In this document: one piece after another, positions 23,854-36,011 of the stretch
Position numbering within the stretch: the stretch's first letter is position 1
How the letters are laid out: every line of letters starts with the position of its first letter
Origin: Salticus scenicus
Taxonomy: Eukaryota; Arthropoda; Arachnida; Araneae; Salticidae
Reading direction: 5' to 3'
Length of the DNA stretch: 64,000 nt
Assembly: GCA_963930645.1 (NCBI GenBank)
Contig: OZ005662.1
Span: forward strand, 76,775,841 to 76,839,840
The notes under the pieces: model-generated
Databases searched by the model: none
Told to the model about the DNA's origin: nothing
The model's input: the letters and a program-made list of their open reading frames with translations, nothing else
Translations under genes and position numbers: made by a program

Positions 23854-25515
23854 CTAGTATCACCCAGTGGTCGAAACTCGACCAGTTTTTTTGCAAAGCG
23901 AGGCAAAGCAAAGTTATTGCCTTGTCCTAAACGGAATGCAATTGCAACACAGCTGCGGAAATTGTTTGCCAATATTCACTCTAACTGAATCAGCAGAGTT
24001 TTACTTAATATAACTATTTCTCTCTGTAGATGTTAGCCTTTCCTGAAATGAGAGAAAATCGCAACGTGAAAACGCCCCTTGTTGTGTGATACAGCCCAGA
24101 AGCTAATAGGTACCATGTCAAACCAAGTTCCAACCAAGTATCAAATTCTGTTAAATTAATTCGATTGGTTCATAAAGTACAGTGTTTGAACAAAAAAAAA
24201 AAAAAAAAAAAAAAAGATATTTTTCAAAAATGGTCGAATTGAGTTCGGGAAATTTCAAAACGTGTAACTTTATCGAAAACCGAAAATCTAAAACATTTAC
24301 TTATATATGAAGAGAAAAGAATAATAAATCCACTTTTTAAAAAATAAAAGTAAGTAGTCAATTTCACTTAATTAAAATGCAAGGAAATCTCAAAACGTGT
24401 AAATTCATCCAAAACCAGAAATCAAAAGTTTTTATGTATCTTCTACTTGCTTCTTCTACCCACAAAAGCTAGCAATAAAGACACTTTTTTTAAAAGTAAG
24501 TAGCCAATTTCAGTTAATTGAAACGTAAAGAAAGCTCAAAACATGTAAATTCAGCAGAAAACGGAAATCGGAATTTTTTCCGTATCGTCTACTTATACAT
24601 GCAGCAGTTAGTAACAAATCCATTTTCCTTTTATTTAGTATATTAGTTGAATATTTATTGTTTAAATATCACCCTTTGAAATGAAATGTTTATGTTTACA
24701 GTCGGTAACAAAAGTGTCCGAACACTAGTAAAAATTCCTATGTAAAAAAAGTACACTTCATACGGTTTTGGTAAATAAATCCTTATCGAATCGTGTTCTT
24801 ACACTGACTAAGAACAGGATTCGACAAGGATTTATTTAACAAAACCGTATGAAGTGTACTTTTTTCACATAGGAATTTTTGCCAGTGTTCGGACACTTTT
24901 GTTACCGACTGTACATTCGAAACTGGAAGTTTGCCATTTTTTTTTCTGGAGTTTTGTGATTTTAAATTAAAATTTTATCAATTTTACAGAAAAAATAACT
25001 CAATCAAACACATGTAGACAGTAACTTATATATAACTATACCCAAATATCGGAATTAAAATCGGCAGATAATTTCCGTTATTTTTTAATAATTTTTTACA
25101 AAAAATTCAATGGACAATTAACATAGAAAATCTTTTACATGGCTCCATGGACAGACAGTGACGTCATCACTTCGCTTGCGTATAGTGATGCTACATTATA
25201 CAAATTACTGTGTCTATGGTTTTATTTGAGCTTTATGAAATTGCCAGATTTAACAACTTTCTACTTTTAGGTATTTTTTAATGTGAAGGAATACGTGTAT
25301 AAAAGGGAAAAATGGGGGAAAATGCAAAAAAAAAAAAAAAAAAAAAAATAAATGTAGTTTTAAATACCTTCTTGATATCGTAAGAAAATAATATTTGTAT
25401 TCGCACCTTCCGGCTAACCATACCTTTCGAATGATACCATTTTCAACCCTCTACTCCCATAATTAATATGTTAAAAAGGGACAACAAATTTTATGCTTGC
25501 CTATTAATATATAGA
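23854..25515 (-). mobile_element. Nested Helitron (about 1.66 kb)
   Basis: On the minus strand it begins TCTATATATTAATAGGC at 25515, preceded by A. It ends with the hairpin GGTCGAGTTTCGACC, then ACTGGGTGATA and CTAG at 23854, followed by T. The hairpin has a perfect 6-bp stem and sits 11 nt before CTAG, as expected for a Helitron 3' end. It differs from the other Helitron hairpins here, so it is a separate family. It lies within 22913-26945 in opposite orientation and carries its own MITE (24699-24911). No replication protein is encoded. Confidence 0.7.
24699..24911. mobile_element. Fold-back MITE, 213 bp, TA target (Tc1-like)
   Basis: CAGTCGGTAACAAAAGTGTC and its reverse complement end the element, flanked by TA (24697-24698 and 24912-24913). 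The two ~95-bp arms are almost perfect inverted copies around a short centre (CTTACACTGACTAAG), so the whole element folds into one hairpin. Such good arms imply recent insertion or constraint from mobilisation. There is no coding capacity. Confidence 0.9.
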
Positions 25516-25906
25516 TGCATTTATATATATTTTTATTTTCGAGAAATAAAATGAAATATTTTTAATTTCACGTGAATAATAATAAAAATTAGAGAGAAAA
25601 ATACCTACAAAAGTTGGTGATTTTTTTTTTTTTTTTTTTTTTATGAGGAATTTGCACGTAGATAAAATATTTTCATAGAGATATTTGGCATTAGTTTAAT
25701 ATTTTTATTTAATTAAGCAGTACTTTTCTTTACTGCAGTAAAACAAAATTTTTTGTTGTTATTATGTACCTTATGGGGTTTTTTTATGTTCTCCCATTAA
25801 TTGTAAATGATTATAATTTGGATTTTATTAAGATTTTTTATTTTTATTTTGTAAATATCAGAAAAGATTTTTTATTTTATTTTATTTTATTTATTTTGTG
25901 TATGGA

Positions 25907-26075
25907 ACAGCTTTAGTATTGGATCCCTTTGGCAAAATTTGAAATTCGGAACCGACGTAGCTCGGACGTTTCTCGCCAAGATCTTTAATTGCACAATTGA
26001 GATAGCCAATTCAATTCATCGCAAAAATGGCTTAAAATATTTAAATTCTCCAAAGGGGTCCCATACTAAAGCTGT
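25907..26075. mobile_element. Inverted-end MITE, about 169 bp
   Basis: ACAGCTTTAGTATTGGATCC and its imperfect inverse GGTCCCATACTAAAGCTGT bound the stretch. The inner arms (CCCTTTGGCAAAATTT / AAATTCTCCAAAGGGG) pair less well. I see no clear target duplication. Confidence 0.6.
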
Positions 26076-26575
26076 GCTTTTTGTATTTATTTATTTGTAA
26101 TATTTTCTATTAAAGACTTCTGTGGTCACGAAATTTGGTGCGTAAATTGTTTGTTTGCATCCGGCACTTATTGTAACTGGATTTTACGAAATTCGAAATC
26201 CCCCCCCCCCTTCTCGGAGTCGGAGGGCAATAAACGGTATAACTTCAGTATAACCCAACAGCTGAATTTAGCGATTTTCTTTGGCGCCGTTTTGAAGGAT
26301 AACAATGTCGTTCTGGACTGTTTGTGATATAATATGGCAGCCTAATATGTTGTTTATTTTGGATTTATGATTTTATGTTTTATGATTTAGATTATGATTT
26401 TATCATTTATCATATATGATTTATGATTTTTAGATTTATGATTTAGCCATAATCGCCAACAAAAAAATATCGTTGTGGGGTTATACTGAAGTTGTTCCCA
26501 ATAAACATGTGTAAAAACATGTTTTTCCGTTTGAATTCGCTTTGAATTATCTTAGAATGGCGAATTTTGGTGTGC

Positions 26576-26823
26576 GGATATTGATTAAGTGTACGCATTA
26601 TGTACATTAGTGGGATTTTGTAATACTTCGAACTCACCCGCTGAGGAAGGGAAGTAAGAAGTGCGTAAGTTGTGCCGAAGGCAGTGGGGACCCAGACTGG
26701 ATATTGGTTAAGTGTACGCATTATGTACATTAGTGTGATTTTGCAAAACTTCGAACTCGTCCGCTGAGGAAGGGGAAGTGAGGAGTGGGTAAGTTGTGCC
26801 GAAGACAGTGGAGACCCAGACTC
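26576..26823. repeat. Two tandem units, about 123 bp
   Basis: Units starting GGATATTG(A/G)TTAAGTGTAC and ending GACCCAGACT occur at 26576 and 26699 with few differences. They lie near the 3' end of Helitron 22913-26945. Confidence 0.85.
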
Positions 26824-26944
26824 CTCACTTTGCGAGCGAGAAAACCTCTACCAATCACAGCGAGAACTTAGATTATTAATAAAGATATGGGATTTTGACA
26901 ACTCATTTAAGTTTAATGTCCAGCGAAGCGGACAAAGCCTGCTA

Positions 26945-26945
<1 letters not shown>

Positions 26946-26982
<37 letters not shown>

Positions 26983-27645
26983 TAATGATAATAATGAAAA
27001 GAATGAGAACGAAAACCAAACAGTTGAATAATTCACCACATAAACCAACAGAAGCCGATTAGATAACTAGTTAACTTGAATAAGTTTGGTGTTTTAAATT
27101 TATTTCAATAGTTATATTAATTTAAATGTATTAAAAGGTTAATAAAATTATTTTTCAAATTTTAATACTTTTTAGGTTACAAAAAACGTAAACTTATAAA
27201 AGAAGGAATTTTCAAGGGAATTTAATATAAATGTATTATAAGCAATGTTTGTGCGTGTAGGTGTGTCTGCGGACAGCAAAGCGCAAGGATGGTACTTGGA
27301 CAGTCAAGAGATTCAACAAGAATTCGCTTGATCTCGAATCTTAGTTGATCTCGAAACCCCATTTTTGAAATGTTTATTATTATTATTATTTTTATTTAAT
27401 TAAAATAAGAAGATAATATTATAATAGTTTTAAAAGTTAGTCATTTAAATATTAGTTTTCATTTAGCGCCAAAAACAATTTACCAATCTTTTCTTTTTAA
27501 ACATGAAATATTTTTTTCATATGAATAATGAAAGAAAATATAAAAAAATTAATTTCTGAGAACTGAGAATTTAATTTCTGAGATAGTATACTTAGCACGA
27601 AAGCTAATTAAGCATCAAGAGCTCATAGTAATCTTGGGTAATTAA
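26946..27645. other. AT-rich flank with a (TA)n tract
   Basis: A (TA)n tract fills 26946-26977, directly abutting the Helitron 3' end. The rest is AT-rich with no recognised feature. Confidence 0.5.
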
Positions 27646-28126
27646 CCCGTTAACGCCCGAATTAATTTTGTAAAATATTATTAGCTGATTATTTCACTTC
27701 TAAATTAATATACACAACTGACAGTAAAATATATTAACTTAAACAATTCTTCTGATAGTTTTAAATTTAAATCCTATCCTCATTTATTGACGTTTAGTGT
27801 TCTAGCGAGAAAACTTTGAGATAGAAAAACATTGAGATAACAGATTAATATCCTATTATATGTTGACAAAGATCTCGAAAGTAAAATATTATAATACTTG
27901 ATTTAATTTAGTATACCTGCGCAAAAAGAAAATAAATGTGCGACGAATGAAAAATCATAAAATGATTATCTAAATTATGAAATAATAATTAATAGTAGGA
28001 ATATAAAACTTTCAGGGATCATTTAGAGTAAGGCTATAAACGGTTACGAAAAAACAGAAATAATTCCAAGAAACCACAAAAATTATACGTGCCATTTTAA
28101 AACGAGGACACTGGGCGCTAACGGGT
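27646..28126. mobile_element. piggyBac-like MITE, about 480 bp, TTAA target
   Basis: TTAA (27642-27645) is followed by CCCGTTAACGCCC. The right end is GGGCGCTAACGGG followed by a T and TTAA (28127-28130). TTAA duplications with CCC..GGG ends are the piggyBac hallmark. The interior is non-coding. One extra T at the right border makes that edge uncertain by a base. Confidence 0.7.
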
Positions 28127-28335
28127 TTAAAAAAAAAAAAATAAAATAAAAAAAATAAATAAAAGAATATTTGTCTATATGTATGCATGATGTGATAAAG
28201 CAAAATTTTAAAGCTCATGAACAAAAGGACAGAATTTAAGCATGGTTGATAACTGGTTAGATCTTGATTAAAATTGGTACTAATTTTTACGAGTATACAA
28301 CAGGTTTATATATATAAATGAAGCAAACTTGGTAT

Positions 28336-28410
28336 GCAGGGTTGTAGTGATTTAAATCAATTGATTTTTTTTTTAAATCACTGATTTAAATCACTTATTT
28401 TAAATACCAA
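28336..28410. repeat. GATTTAAATCA-rich repeat fragment
   Basis: GATTTAAATCA-type palindromic words occur three times after GCAGGGTTGTAGT. It looks like one end of a dispersed DNA element; the partner end was not found. Confidence 0.35.
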
Positions 28411-28429
28411 AGTTATTGGCTTTAATGGA

Positions 28430-30589
28430 ATGAAATTGTTTATCTAACTTTAAAAAATGAGATTTTTAATTATTTATGTAAATTTAAAAAAAAAGTTCGT
28501 AAAATATAACAAAATATTTCATTAGACGAACTAATATTTCTCATTTCTTGATTTTAGATTCATCTCTACTAAGAAACATTAATAAACACAAAAATAAATT
28601 ATACCTTAACTTTCTTAATTATTTATACATTTTATTATATATTTTAAAAATTCATTAATATTTTAATTTTTTATACAAGCACAGCCTTATGGCTGGTGTA
28701 CGAATTGTAAATTTTTAATTAGTGTATAATTCATATTAATATTATATAACATATATATATAGTCTAGTTCGCCTTTGCCCATCTTGCAGTTGATATTTCG
28801 AAAAGAAAATATTTCCATCTCATACCAGTCATACTAATTTATGTTATTTAATTTAACGTTGGCTCTTATGATATTTTAAAAATAATAGCGTATTTTACAT
28901 TGTTGTGTTTAGCCTTGAAGTCTCCAAAAAGTTTTAAAATCATCATAATCTTTCGATTTAACTCCATATAATCATGTTAAATACAGTTCGAGGCTGCTGT
29001 CGCTGTCACTGCTTGTTTAATGAATTAATTGCACCCTCTAAATATAAAAAAAGATAAAAGAATAAGTGAAAGTATTAAGATGGTAATGAAAATGTGAATA
29101 TTGTTAATGGGTAAAGTGTGAAAAAATTTTCTAGATTCAAATGATATTTGTTAAACCTAAGTAAGAATTTTTTAGGATATTATCTTTTTTTCCCCCCTTT
29201 AATTCCTTATTCTTTTTATTTTGATTAGAAACTATGAGTAAAAATTTCTTTTTCTTAATACATTGCTTCAGTTTTATGTCATTTTTCCTATTAAATTATC
29301 CTTTTCCAAAGTTATTTTATATGTTCAATACCATGGGGGAAATTTTACTTTATTTGAATACATTATTGTAGCTACAAAGTTACAAGTTGAGTGACTCATA
29401 CTACCGCATTTATGATTGCTATAAAATTACTCTTATAATGAAGATACCTCGAAACGTATAGAAACATCAAAATATCAAATTCGGATTTTTGACATGTTTA
29501 CAATACTTTCCTCATTATAGTGTTGGGAAAGTAAAAAGATGATGATATTTACTTATATTTATTCATTTTAATTTCATTTGTTTATTCATTCATTTCTTTT
29601 TTATCTATTTTGATGGATAGTGTAATTTCTAAGAACATTTTTACACTTAAATTTTGAATTTTCATATTTTTTATTTGAATGCTTACTTTAAAAAAGTAAT
29701 AAGGATTCAACCAACTGGCGATTCTATCATTTATGAATTTATTTTAGTATATATATATATATATATTTTTTTTTTTTCCCCTTCAAATCTTAGTCATTTT
29801 GATATTTTTGTTGTTGTTGTTGTTTGTATATAAATATTATGTGTCTGTTTTTGCTTTAGTTTTTTACTATGAATTTTTCCTTTGGTCCTTTTATTTTTCA
29901 AAGTTCTATAATGAATTAATGATAGTTTATCATTTTATTAAATTACATATTTTAGTTGCATTAATTGATGTATTATTATTAAGTTTATTTAAAAAGTTGT
30001 AATATCTGTTCATATTTAAAGAAAATAAATGAATAAACATTTTTTCCTACATTCCAATTTAATATTTTAATTTTCAAATTAATTATTTAATTAATTAGTT
30101 TAAGTATTTAATTTTTATAAATTTGTATAAGATAAATATGGAGAAAACAAAATTTACAATTTTAAATGCGTTAGAAATTCTGCTCTTTTTCTATCTTTCA
30201 TTAAATAAGCAAAAATAAATCCAAATATTATTATTAAAATCTTGATTATTTCACTGTATTGAATAAATACTTCATGAATATAAAATGGATAGCTCGCTTT
30301 CGTTTATAAATTCATTGCTATCTTTTTTGATTCAATTGTCTTTTAATGTGCCATTGGGGGTGGGGAGAATCTCAATTAAACAAACTTTAGCTCCAATTTT
30401 CACTAAAATGTTTTCAAAGTTTACAGAATGGAATATTAAAGAAAAATTGTAAAAATTATAAACCTAAGTTGCACTAAGGTTGCATCACAAAGTCAATTAA
30501 AGCTCATAAAATAATAATACAATCTCTTCCCGACCGTAATTTGCATTTTCAAGATTTAGCTAGGCTCTATTCCATGAAAAGCTTGGCAA
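28430..30589. other. Long AT-rich stretch without gene
   Basis: Apart from the fragment at 29405-29545 I see only AT-rich sequence, a (TA)n tract at about 29748-29765 and (TTG)n near 29810-29822. The open frame 29799-30002 has the composition of random AT-rich sequence. Confidence 0.45.
29405..29545 (-). repeat. Short copy of the TACTTTCCGAACA repeat end
   Basis: ACCTCGAAACGTATAGAAAC...TACTTTCCTCATTATAGTG and GGGAAAGTAAAAA match the terminal ~110 bp of the repeat at 59960-60820, in the same orientation, and of 47042-48075 inverted. Confidence 0.6.
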
Positions 30590-31894
30590 CCGAATAACTT
30601 TCGTCTCAAATCATAAAAACAACGATCAGCCCACAGAGCGATCAATTGTTCTGTTAACTAATGTACAAAACTATACGATCGACTCACAGTATTGATCAAA
30701 ATATTTAAGTTAAGATAAAGTTCAATCCACAAAGTGGTGGGAATAGAATACTTAATATTTAGAAGAATATTTCCCCAATACTTATTTTATATTGTATACA
30801 TTCTTACTGAAACATTTTCAAAACTTTAATTTTAAACATTTTTGTAGCTACGTAGAGACGTCAGTTTAAGAAAATAAAAATTTACACTACGAAGTATTAA
30901 TATAAATTAATTTTTTGAGAACTCGTTGTGAACCACATAGAATTACGCTTTTAAAATATCAACTCCAGTCTTCGAATGAGAGATTCCTCCAAAAGTACTA
31001 ATGCTGTGATATTCGTTACATGGTCTGAAGAGAAACTTATAACTGAAACGGAGATCATAATTTAACGTGCAATTTGTTATCTCGCAAACACAAACTTACA
31101 AGTGTGTGTTCATATTTTTTTCTAAGCTAAATTCTGAAATTCTGATGGTTGACATGAATTCCTCGTAAATCTACGAGGGGATTTTGGAATTAATATCAAC
31201 AACAAAAACAATAATAAAACTATAGAAATTTTGGCAAAAAAGAAAAAAAAAAAAAAAAGAGAGAGAGAGAGAATAGAAGATAGGCATTATCAGGGATCGC
31301 ATTCTCGGTCTTTATTTTAGAGCTCTTTTGAGGATGACAATTTTCTGCTTTATTGACTGCCACTATTTTTATGGAAAAATCTCTATCGTCATTAACCGTA
31401 ACACATCTCTATGGAAATACCGTAAAAATTTCTCCATAAAAATAAAAGTACCAAAGATTCAGAATTTTTTTATCCTTGAAAGAGCCTTAAAAAAAGCGGA
31501 GAATGCGACTCCTGCATCATTATATAACTATTCCTGCTGGATACTGTATTTAATACAGGGAAAAAGTAAAAACAAAGAAAATATTCCAAAACATAGGCCT
31601 ATTAAGCTTCAAACAACACGGCTATAGTAGGAAATAAGTTGTAAATATACAGTTTCTTAAAGAAAAAATAAATCAATAAATTTTGAACTAGCAGAAAACG
31701 ATGAATATTTTTCAAACTGCAGCAATCTAATGTCGTTAATGTCCTTTGATAATGGTACACTAAAGTGTGAAAAAGGATAAATAAGATTAATCGGGCCTTA
31801 ACACGGGAAAATTGAATGAATGTGAAATTTGTTTTGAACCCGCCCACTTAATTTAATGAATTGTAAATAATGAAGTCATAAAATTGAATATGTG

Positions 31895-32091
31895 TATAGC
31901 TGCCAATATGTTAGTTTATTCTGGAGTAATTTTAGCCCCGCCTCTATTTTGTACCGCTTATTTATTAAAAGTAATTTTTTCTTATTTTATCGAAGTTATG
32001 CATTGAAGAACATTTTTCTATAAATAAAGCGGTGCGAAATAAAGGTGGGGCTAAAAGTGTTCCGGAATAAATTAAAATATTTGCAGCTATG
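31895..32091. mobile_element. Complete 197-bp MITE, CATAGCTGC-type ends, 6-bp TSD
   Basis: The left end TATAGCTGCCAATATG and right end ATATTTGCAGCTATG are inverted. Inner blocks are GGAGTAATTTTAGCCCCGCC / GGTGGGGCTAAAAGTGTTCC. The flanks are TATGTG (31889-31894 and 32092-32097). R copy 2 reads ATATATGTGAAATGTAAT uninterrupted at this place, giving the empty site. An independent copy of exactly the same length is at 52743-52939. Confidence 0.85.
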
Positions 32092-32563
32092 TATGTGAAA
32101 TGTAATAAAAACCAAGGCTGTGCTTCCCCCCCCCCCCCCCCTTTCTAGGACATTTAAATGGTGGAGAAATTTTCGCCTTTTTTGCTATCATTATTTCAAT
32201 TTAAAAATCTTTATGGTATTTTTATTGGAATGTGTCCTGATAAAAAAAGGATAAAGATCATTGTATAAAAATAGCAGAATTCCCGACATTTTAATTGATT
32301 ACAAAACATATTCAGCCCCACTATCATAGTATATCACTTTTTCTAAGAATTTTTTTTTCTTATTTTATCATAATTACATTTTCCAGAAAATTAATGTATA
32401 AATAAATTGGTATGAAATAAAGGCGAAGTAAAAATGCTCAGAAATAAATTAAAATGTTTGTGAAAAGTTAAAAAAAAAAAAAAAAAAAAAGACGAATTTT
32501 GTCAGGAGAAAAGGGCGGAAAATACGACCTCTTAATAAAACACACGTTTAGTGTATTATAACA

Positions 32564-32755
32564 GAGTTGAAAACACTTTAATTTAGTTCGGAGCATCTTT
32601 AGACATGCATTTATTCCATACCACTTCTTTTAATGAGGAATTTATTATTATTTTATTGTAGTTATATATTGGAGAAAATTATTTTTAAACTATAGCGGTT
32701 CGAAAGAAAGGCGGAGCTAAAAGTGCTCCGAAAAAAATTGAAATGTTGCCAAGTT
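32564..32755. mobile_element. MITE of the CTCCGGAATAAATT family, internal to R
   Basis: This is the orthologous position of 8554-8744, with GAGTTGAAAACACTTTAATT and GAAATGTTGCCAAGTTG as inverted ends. Confidence 0.6.
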
Positions 32756-33213
32756 GAAGGATATTAAACGTAATGCAAAGCCATTGTTAGGAAACTTGAC
32801 ATGTACTGCATTTGACACAACATACTACAATAAGAAAATAAAAATCTATTAATTATCTAAATCTAAGGAAAGCATTTTTGATAAATGATTTTTGTTACGA
32901 ATGTGCATGTGTTCATAAGTTTTTATTTGCATAATTCATTAGCCAAAAGTATTGAGCTTTTTCAAAGTCCGAAGTAAATAACGTGAAAGCTCAAAGAGTT
33001 CTCATCGATAGAAGGAATTGAATTTCAGTTCTTAAAAAAAAAAAAAAAAAAAACTAACTAACTTTTTTTTTGACTAAGAAGCCTTTTTTTTTTTTTTTTT
33101 TTTTCTAGTAGCAAACAATCGTAATATATTGCAATCTTGTAACTAAAAAATAATAATAAATAAATAAATAAATAAAAAATAATAATAAGTTATTAGCCAT
33201 CTTGTTTAATAAG

Positions 33214-33305
33214 AAGCTCGACATTTCTCACGTAGTAAACCGTCTGCAAGATCATGGTATCTGCAAACGCAGATGTAACGATCATTAAGCGAGAAATGTC
33301 GAGCT
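33214..33305. repeat. 92-bp palindrome with an inner hairpin (second copy)
   Basis: The outer arms AGCTCGACATTTCTC / GAGAAATGTCGAGCT and inner stem ATCTGCAAACGCAGAT match 13500-13588. Here the terminal arms are perfect. Confidence 0.75.
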
Positions 33306-33310
33306 AGTTG

Positions 33311-33380
33311 GCCAGGGTGGCTCGGTGGAAGAGCATCCGCACGTCAAACAGAGGGCTTCGGTTAAATTCCCGGATCTGCT
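33311..33380 (+). ncRNA. tRNA-like sequence (better-preserved copy)
   Basis: TGGCTCGGTGG differs from the box A consensus TGGCNNAGTGG at one base, and GGTTAAATTCC differs little from box B GGTTCGANNCC. The spacing between them is about 32 nt, as in a tRNA gene. A D-arm GCTC...GAGC can pair. The anticodon arm does not pair convincingly. I read it as a tRNA-derived head of a SINE or a decayed tRNA gene. Confidence 0.5.
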
Positions 33381-33758
33381 ATTTTTCATATCATTGGTAT
33401 AAAAGATAAATAAAGTCAATCTTATACTCCAAGCTACATAAAAGGAATTTTCGCAGTTGATGAGTTTATCAATTAAATTTCTAAGTATTTTAAGATAGTT
33501 TAAGAAATTAAAAGGTAAAACTGAATACTGGCATGAATCCTAGCATATTGGAAATCTGACAACGCAAAATCGCTTTCTGAAAGAAATACTCTTGTCGTAC
33601 TAATAAATAAAGAAATAAAAAGCAAACATATTTTTATCTATTTTTATGATCTTAATATCGTTTTCGATCTCTGAATGACAATTATGCACTAAAATGCCAC
33701 CTCCCTAAATCCTTATTAATTACTATGATGAGATGACATGCGTAATTTTTATTGCATT

Positions 33759-33795
<37 letters not shown>

Positions 33796-33796
<1 letters not shown>

Positions 33797-35840
33797 CATT
33801 ATCTGTAATATTGAAACACAAAGCATTTTCTGTAAGACCAAAATCGTACGATCTGGGCATGCGCGAGGAAATTTTGAACCAATTCGGAACGGGAATATAC
33901 CTTTCTCTTTATGCAGTGCATTACAAATATCGATGATAAAGATTGAGCAGACGACATTAATACTTATTTCATATGTCTATGGCAGACGCTAATTAAAACT
34001 CAATCATAAAAATAATGCACACGATTAATTCATTGATTCATACTTCGCAGGGAAGTATATTAAAAACAAAGCAATTCGCGAATACTTATCGGTTACATTT
34101 ATTTATGATCGGTTACCATCGCATGCTTTTATGACGAAAATTTCTTTACACAGGATGTGGCTCCATCTGTATTTTTTTTTTTTCCATTTGTTAAAAGAAA
34201 AAAAAAATCTTTTAAAATTAATAAAATTGTCAGAGTTTATTGTTTTTTAAAAGTAAAATTTTGTCAGTTGAAACCTTTGTTTAGAAAATATGGAGATAGA
34301 TATTTAAAATCAAAGGAGGTTTTTTATTTTATTTATTTATTTTTACTCTAATTATTATAATCTCTGATACTTCATTTTGATACCATATTACAGTAAAAAT
34401 AATTTAAAAAGAATAACATTGAAATATTGATATTTTATACGAGTAAAAATTTACATTGTATAGTTTATTATTAAAAATTTAATGAGCAAATTAATTTGCT
34501 AAAGTATTAAATTCATTCTTTTTTATTTATTTATTTTTAACAGTATATTTTTGTTGAAATATACTATTTTGATAGAATAAAGTATTATAATACTATTCCA
34601 GTAAAAACAAATTTTAACTGTATTCCGATTTGCAGTTCATTTTTAGAATACAATGAATTAATATTTTGGATTATATCCAAGTGGTTTTACAAATATAGGA
34701 AGGAAAAATCAGAATCAAAACTATTATTTTACACTTAAAATGCACTTATTGTCTTGGCAAATTAGAATTAATGATATAATTTACAAGTGAATGAAATCTT
34801 TGTCTTTCATGTATGTCTTTTATTAAAAAACTGTGACCTGTTATCGTTGATAATAAGTTAATATAATTATAATCTGGTAGTAAATCTTTGTATCCATTCA
34901 TTTTTCGTGAAAAACAAAGAATAAATTTACAGTAAACATAAAACGAGTGCAGTTCTATAGATTATTAGTCGATTTGGTGTGACAGGGAGGAATTCTATTG
35001 TGGGATTAATTTACATGCTTGATGCTTTGATAAGTATTATCACAAATATTGATACTATGTCATTAAGAAATATTTATTCTTTCGATAATTTATATAAATT
35101 CTGCCTTTCTTTTAATTACTCCTAACATTCTTTTGGTCATATTTAGAGAAAAATTAGGAAAACCTTGGGATTTTATTTTTAATATATGGAGTATGCTTAA
35201 ATTTTGTATATTGAAATTTTATTAAATTTAGCCCTCCTCCCTCCAACCAAACGGTAATTGGTTAAAGCAGGGGGTTTAAAACCGGTTCAGAGCAATGCGA
35301 AATATTAAAGCAAGGGTGTTTTAAACTTTATGACGTGAAAAGAATTTAGTTGCGCATCATCCGTCAAATTTTGACGGGTATTAACCCTTTGAGTGCTATG
35401 GACGCACATATAGCGAAAGTCTAGCGAAAGTCATTAATATAGACTATGGACGCAAATACGCGCTTAGCAGATGTTATCAGTATGGACTATGGACGCAAAT
35501 ACGCGCCCGGCAAAAATGATTAGTGTACTATGCAACACTTGCATAAAGCGCGTCCGCGATAAGAATGAGACAACTTGATTCTCATTTATTTTCAACAAAA
35601 TATTACTTACATGAATGCTACTTGCATGAAATTGACAAACAAACATTTTTAATCACTTTTGATACTTTAAATTGAAGAATATACACCTTTAAGTCCCATT
35701 TTGCGAAAATTGCTTCTAGCCGTCGTCATGGCGTTTTGTAACCCTCTTGAATCGTCAGCGCCAACCGCGCGCCGTCCGTATGGACCGCATAGGCCGCGAG
35801 TATTCAGCACTCAAAGGGTTAACTAGTATCTATATTATCT
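33796..35840. other. 2-kb insertion relative to the first composite unit, no gene
   Basis: Unit I passes directly from the poly-A/T near 14060-14090 to AAATACATTTTTTATCTG. Unit II has about 2 kb of extra AT-rich DNA between the matching points. Apart from the piggyBac-like MITE at 35385-35818 I recognise nothing, and I could not define its ends. Confidence 0.5.
35385..35818. mobile_element. piggyBac-like MITE, 434 bp, TTAA target
   Basis: TTAA (35381-35384), then CCCTTTGAGTGCTATGGACG, and at the right GCACTCAAAGGG then TTAA (35819-35822). The inverted ends and perfect TTAA duplication define it. The left arm contains three tandem repeats of GACTATGGACGCAAATACGC-like units. It has no transposase. 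Confidence 0.9.
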
Positions 35841-36011
35841 TTTTAAAAGTACTCTTAAGTAACTAAATATGCTTCATATACATTTTTTATTTGTTTCATA
35901 ATGTGGTGTATAAAGGATAAGGGTTAAATCAGATATGATATTACTATTACTATTAGTTTAATAAAATCGGATGTCATTGTAATAAAACAGACATGGGAAT
36001 ATACAACACCA

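Larger units (their letters stand above)
22913..26945 (+). mobile_element. Helitron (about 4.0 kb) containing a nested Helitron
   Basis: The 5' end is TCTATATTAATAAAATCAG at 22913, preceded by A. The 3' end is GCGAAGCGGACAAAGCCTG then CTAG at 26942-26945, followed by T. A (GT)n tract and GAGAACGG...GGACG motif after the 5' end match other Helitrons in the window. The interior holds tandem repeats (23072-23350, 23484-23820, 26576-26823), a nested Helitron (23854-25515) and an inverted-end MITE (25907-26075). No Rep/helicase frame is visible, so it is non-autonomous. Pairing of these two ends is inferred from orientation and the A|T rule. Confidence 0.65.
30590..33790. repeat. Composite repeat R, copy 3
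   Basis: It follows R copies 1 and 2 from the CAGCCCACAGAGCGATCA landmark onward and runs to the poly-A at 33764-33795. It carries a complete 197-bp MITE (31895-32091) that the other copies lack, and the R-internal MITE at 32564-32755. It leads into the same palindrome and tRNA-like pair as copy 2. Confidence 0.75.

Noticed and set aside
35823..35827. CTAGT just after the piggyBac-like MITE as a Helitron 3' end
   Set aside because: The preceding inverted sequence belongs to the TTAA-flanked MITE, and no separate hairpin sits at the right distance.
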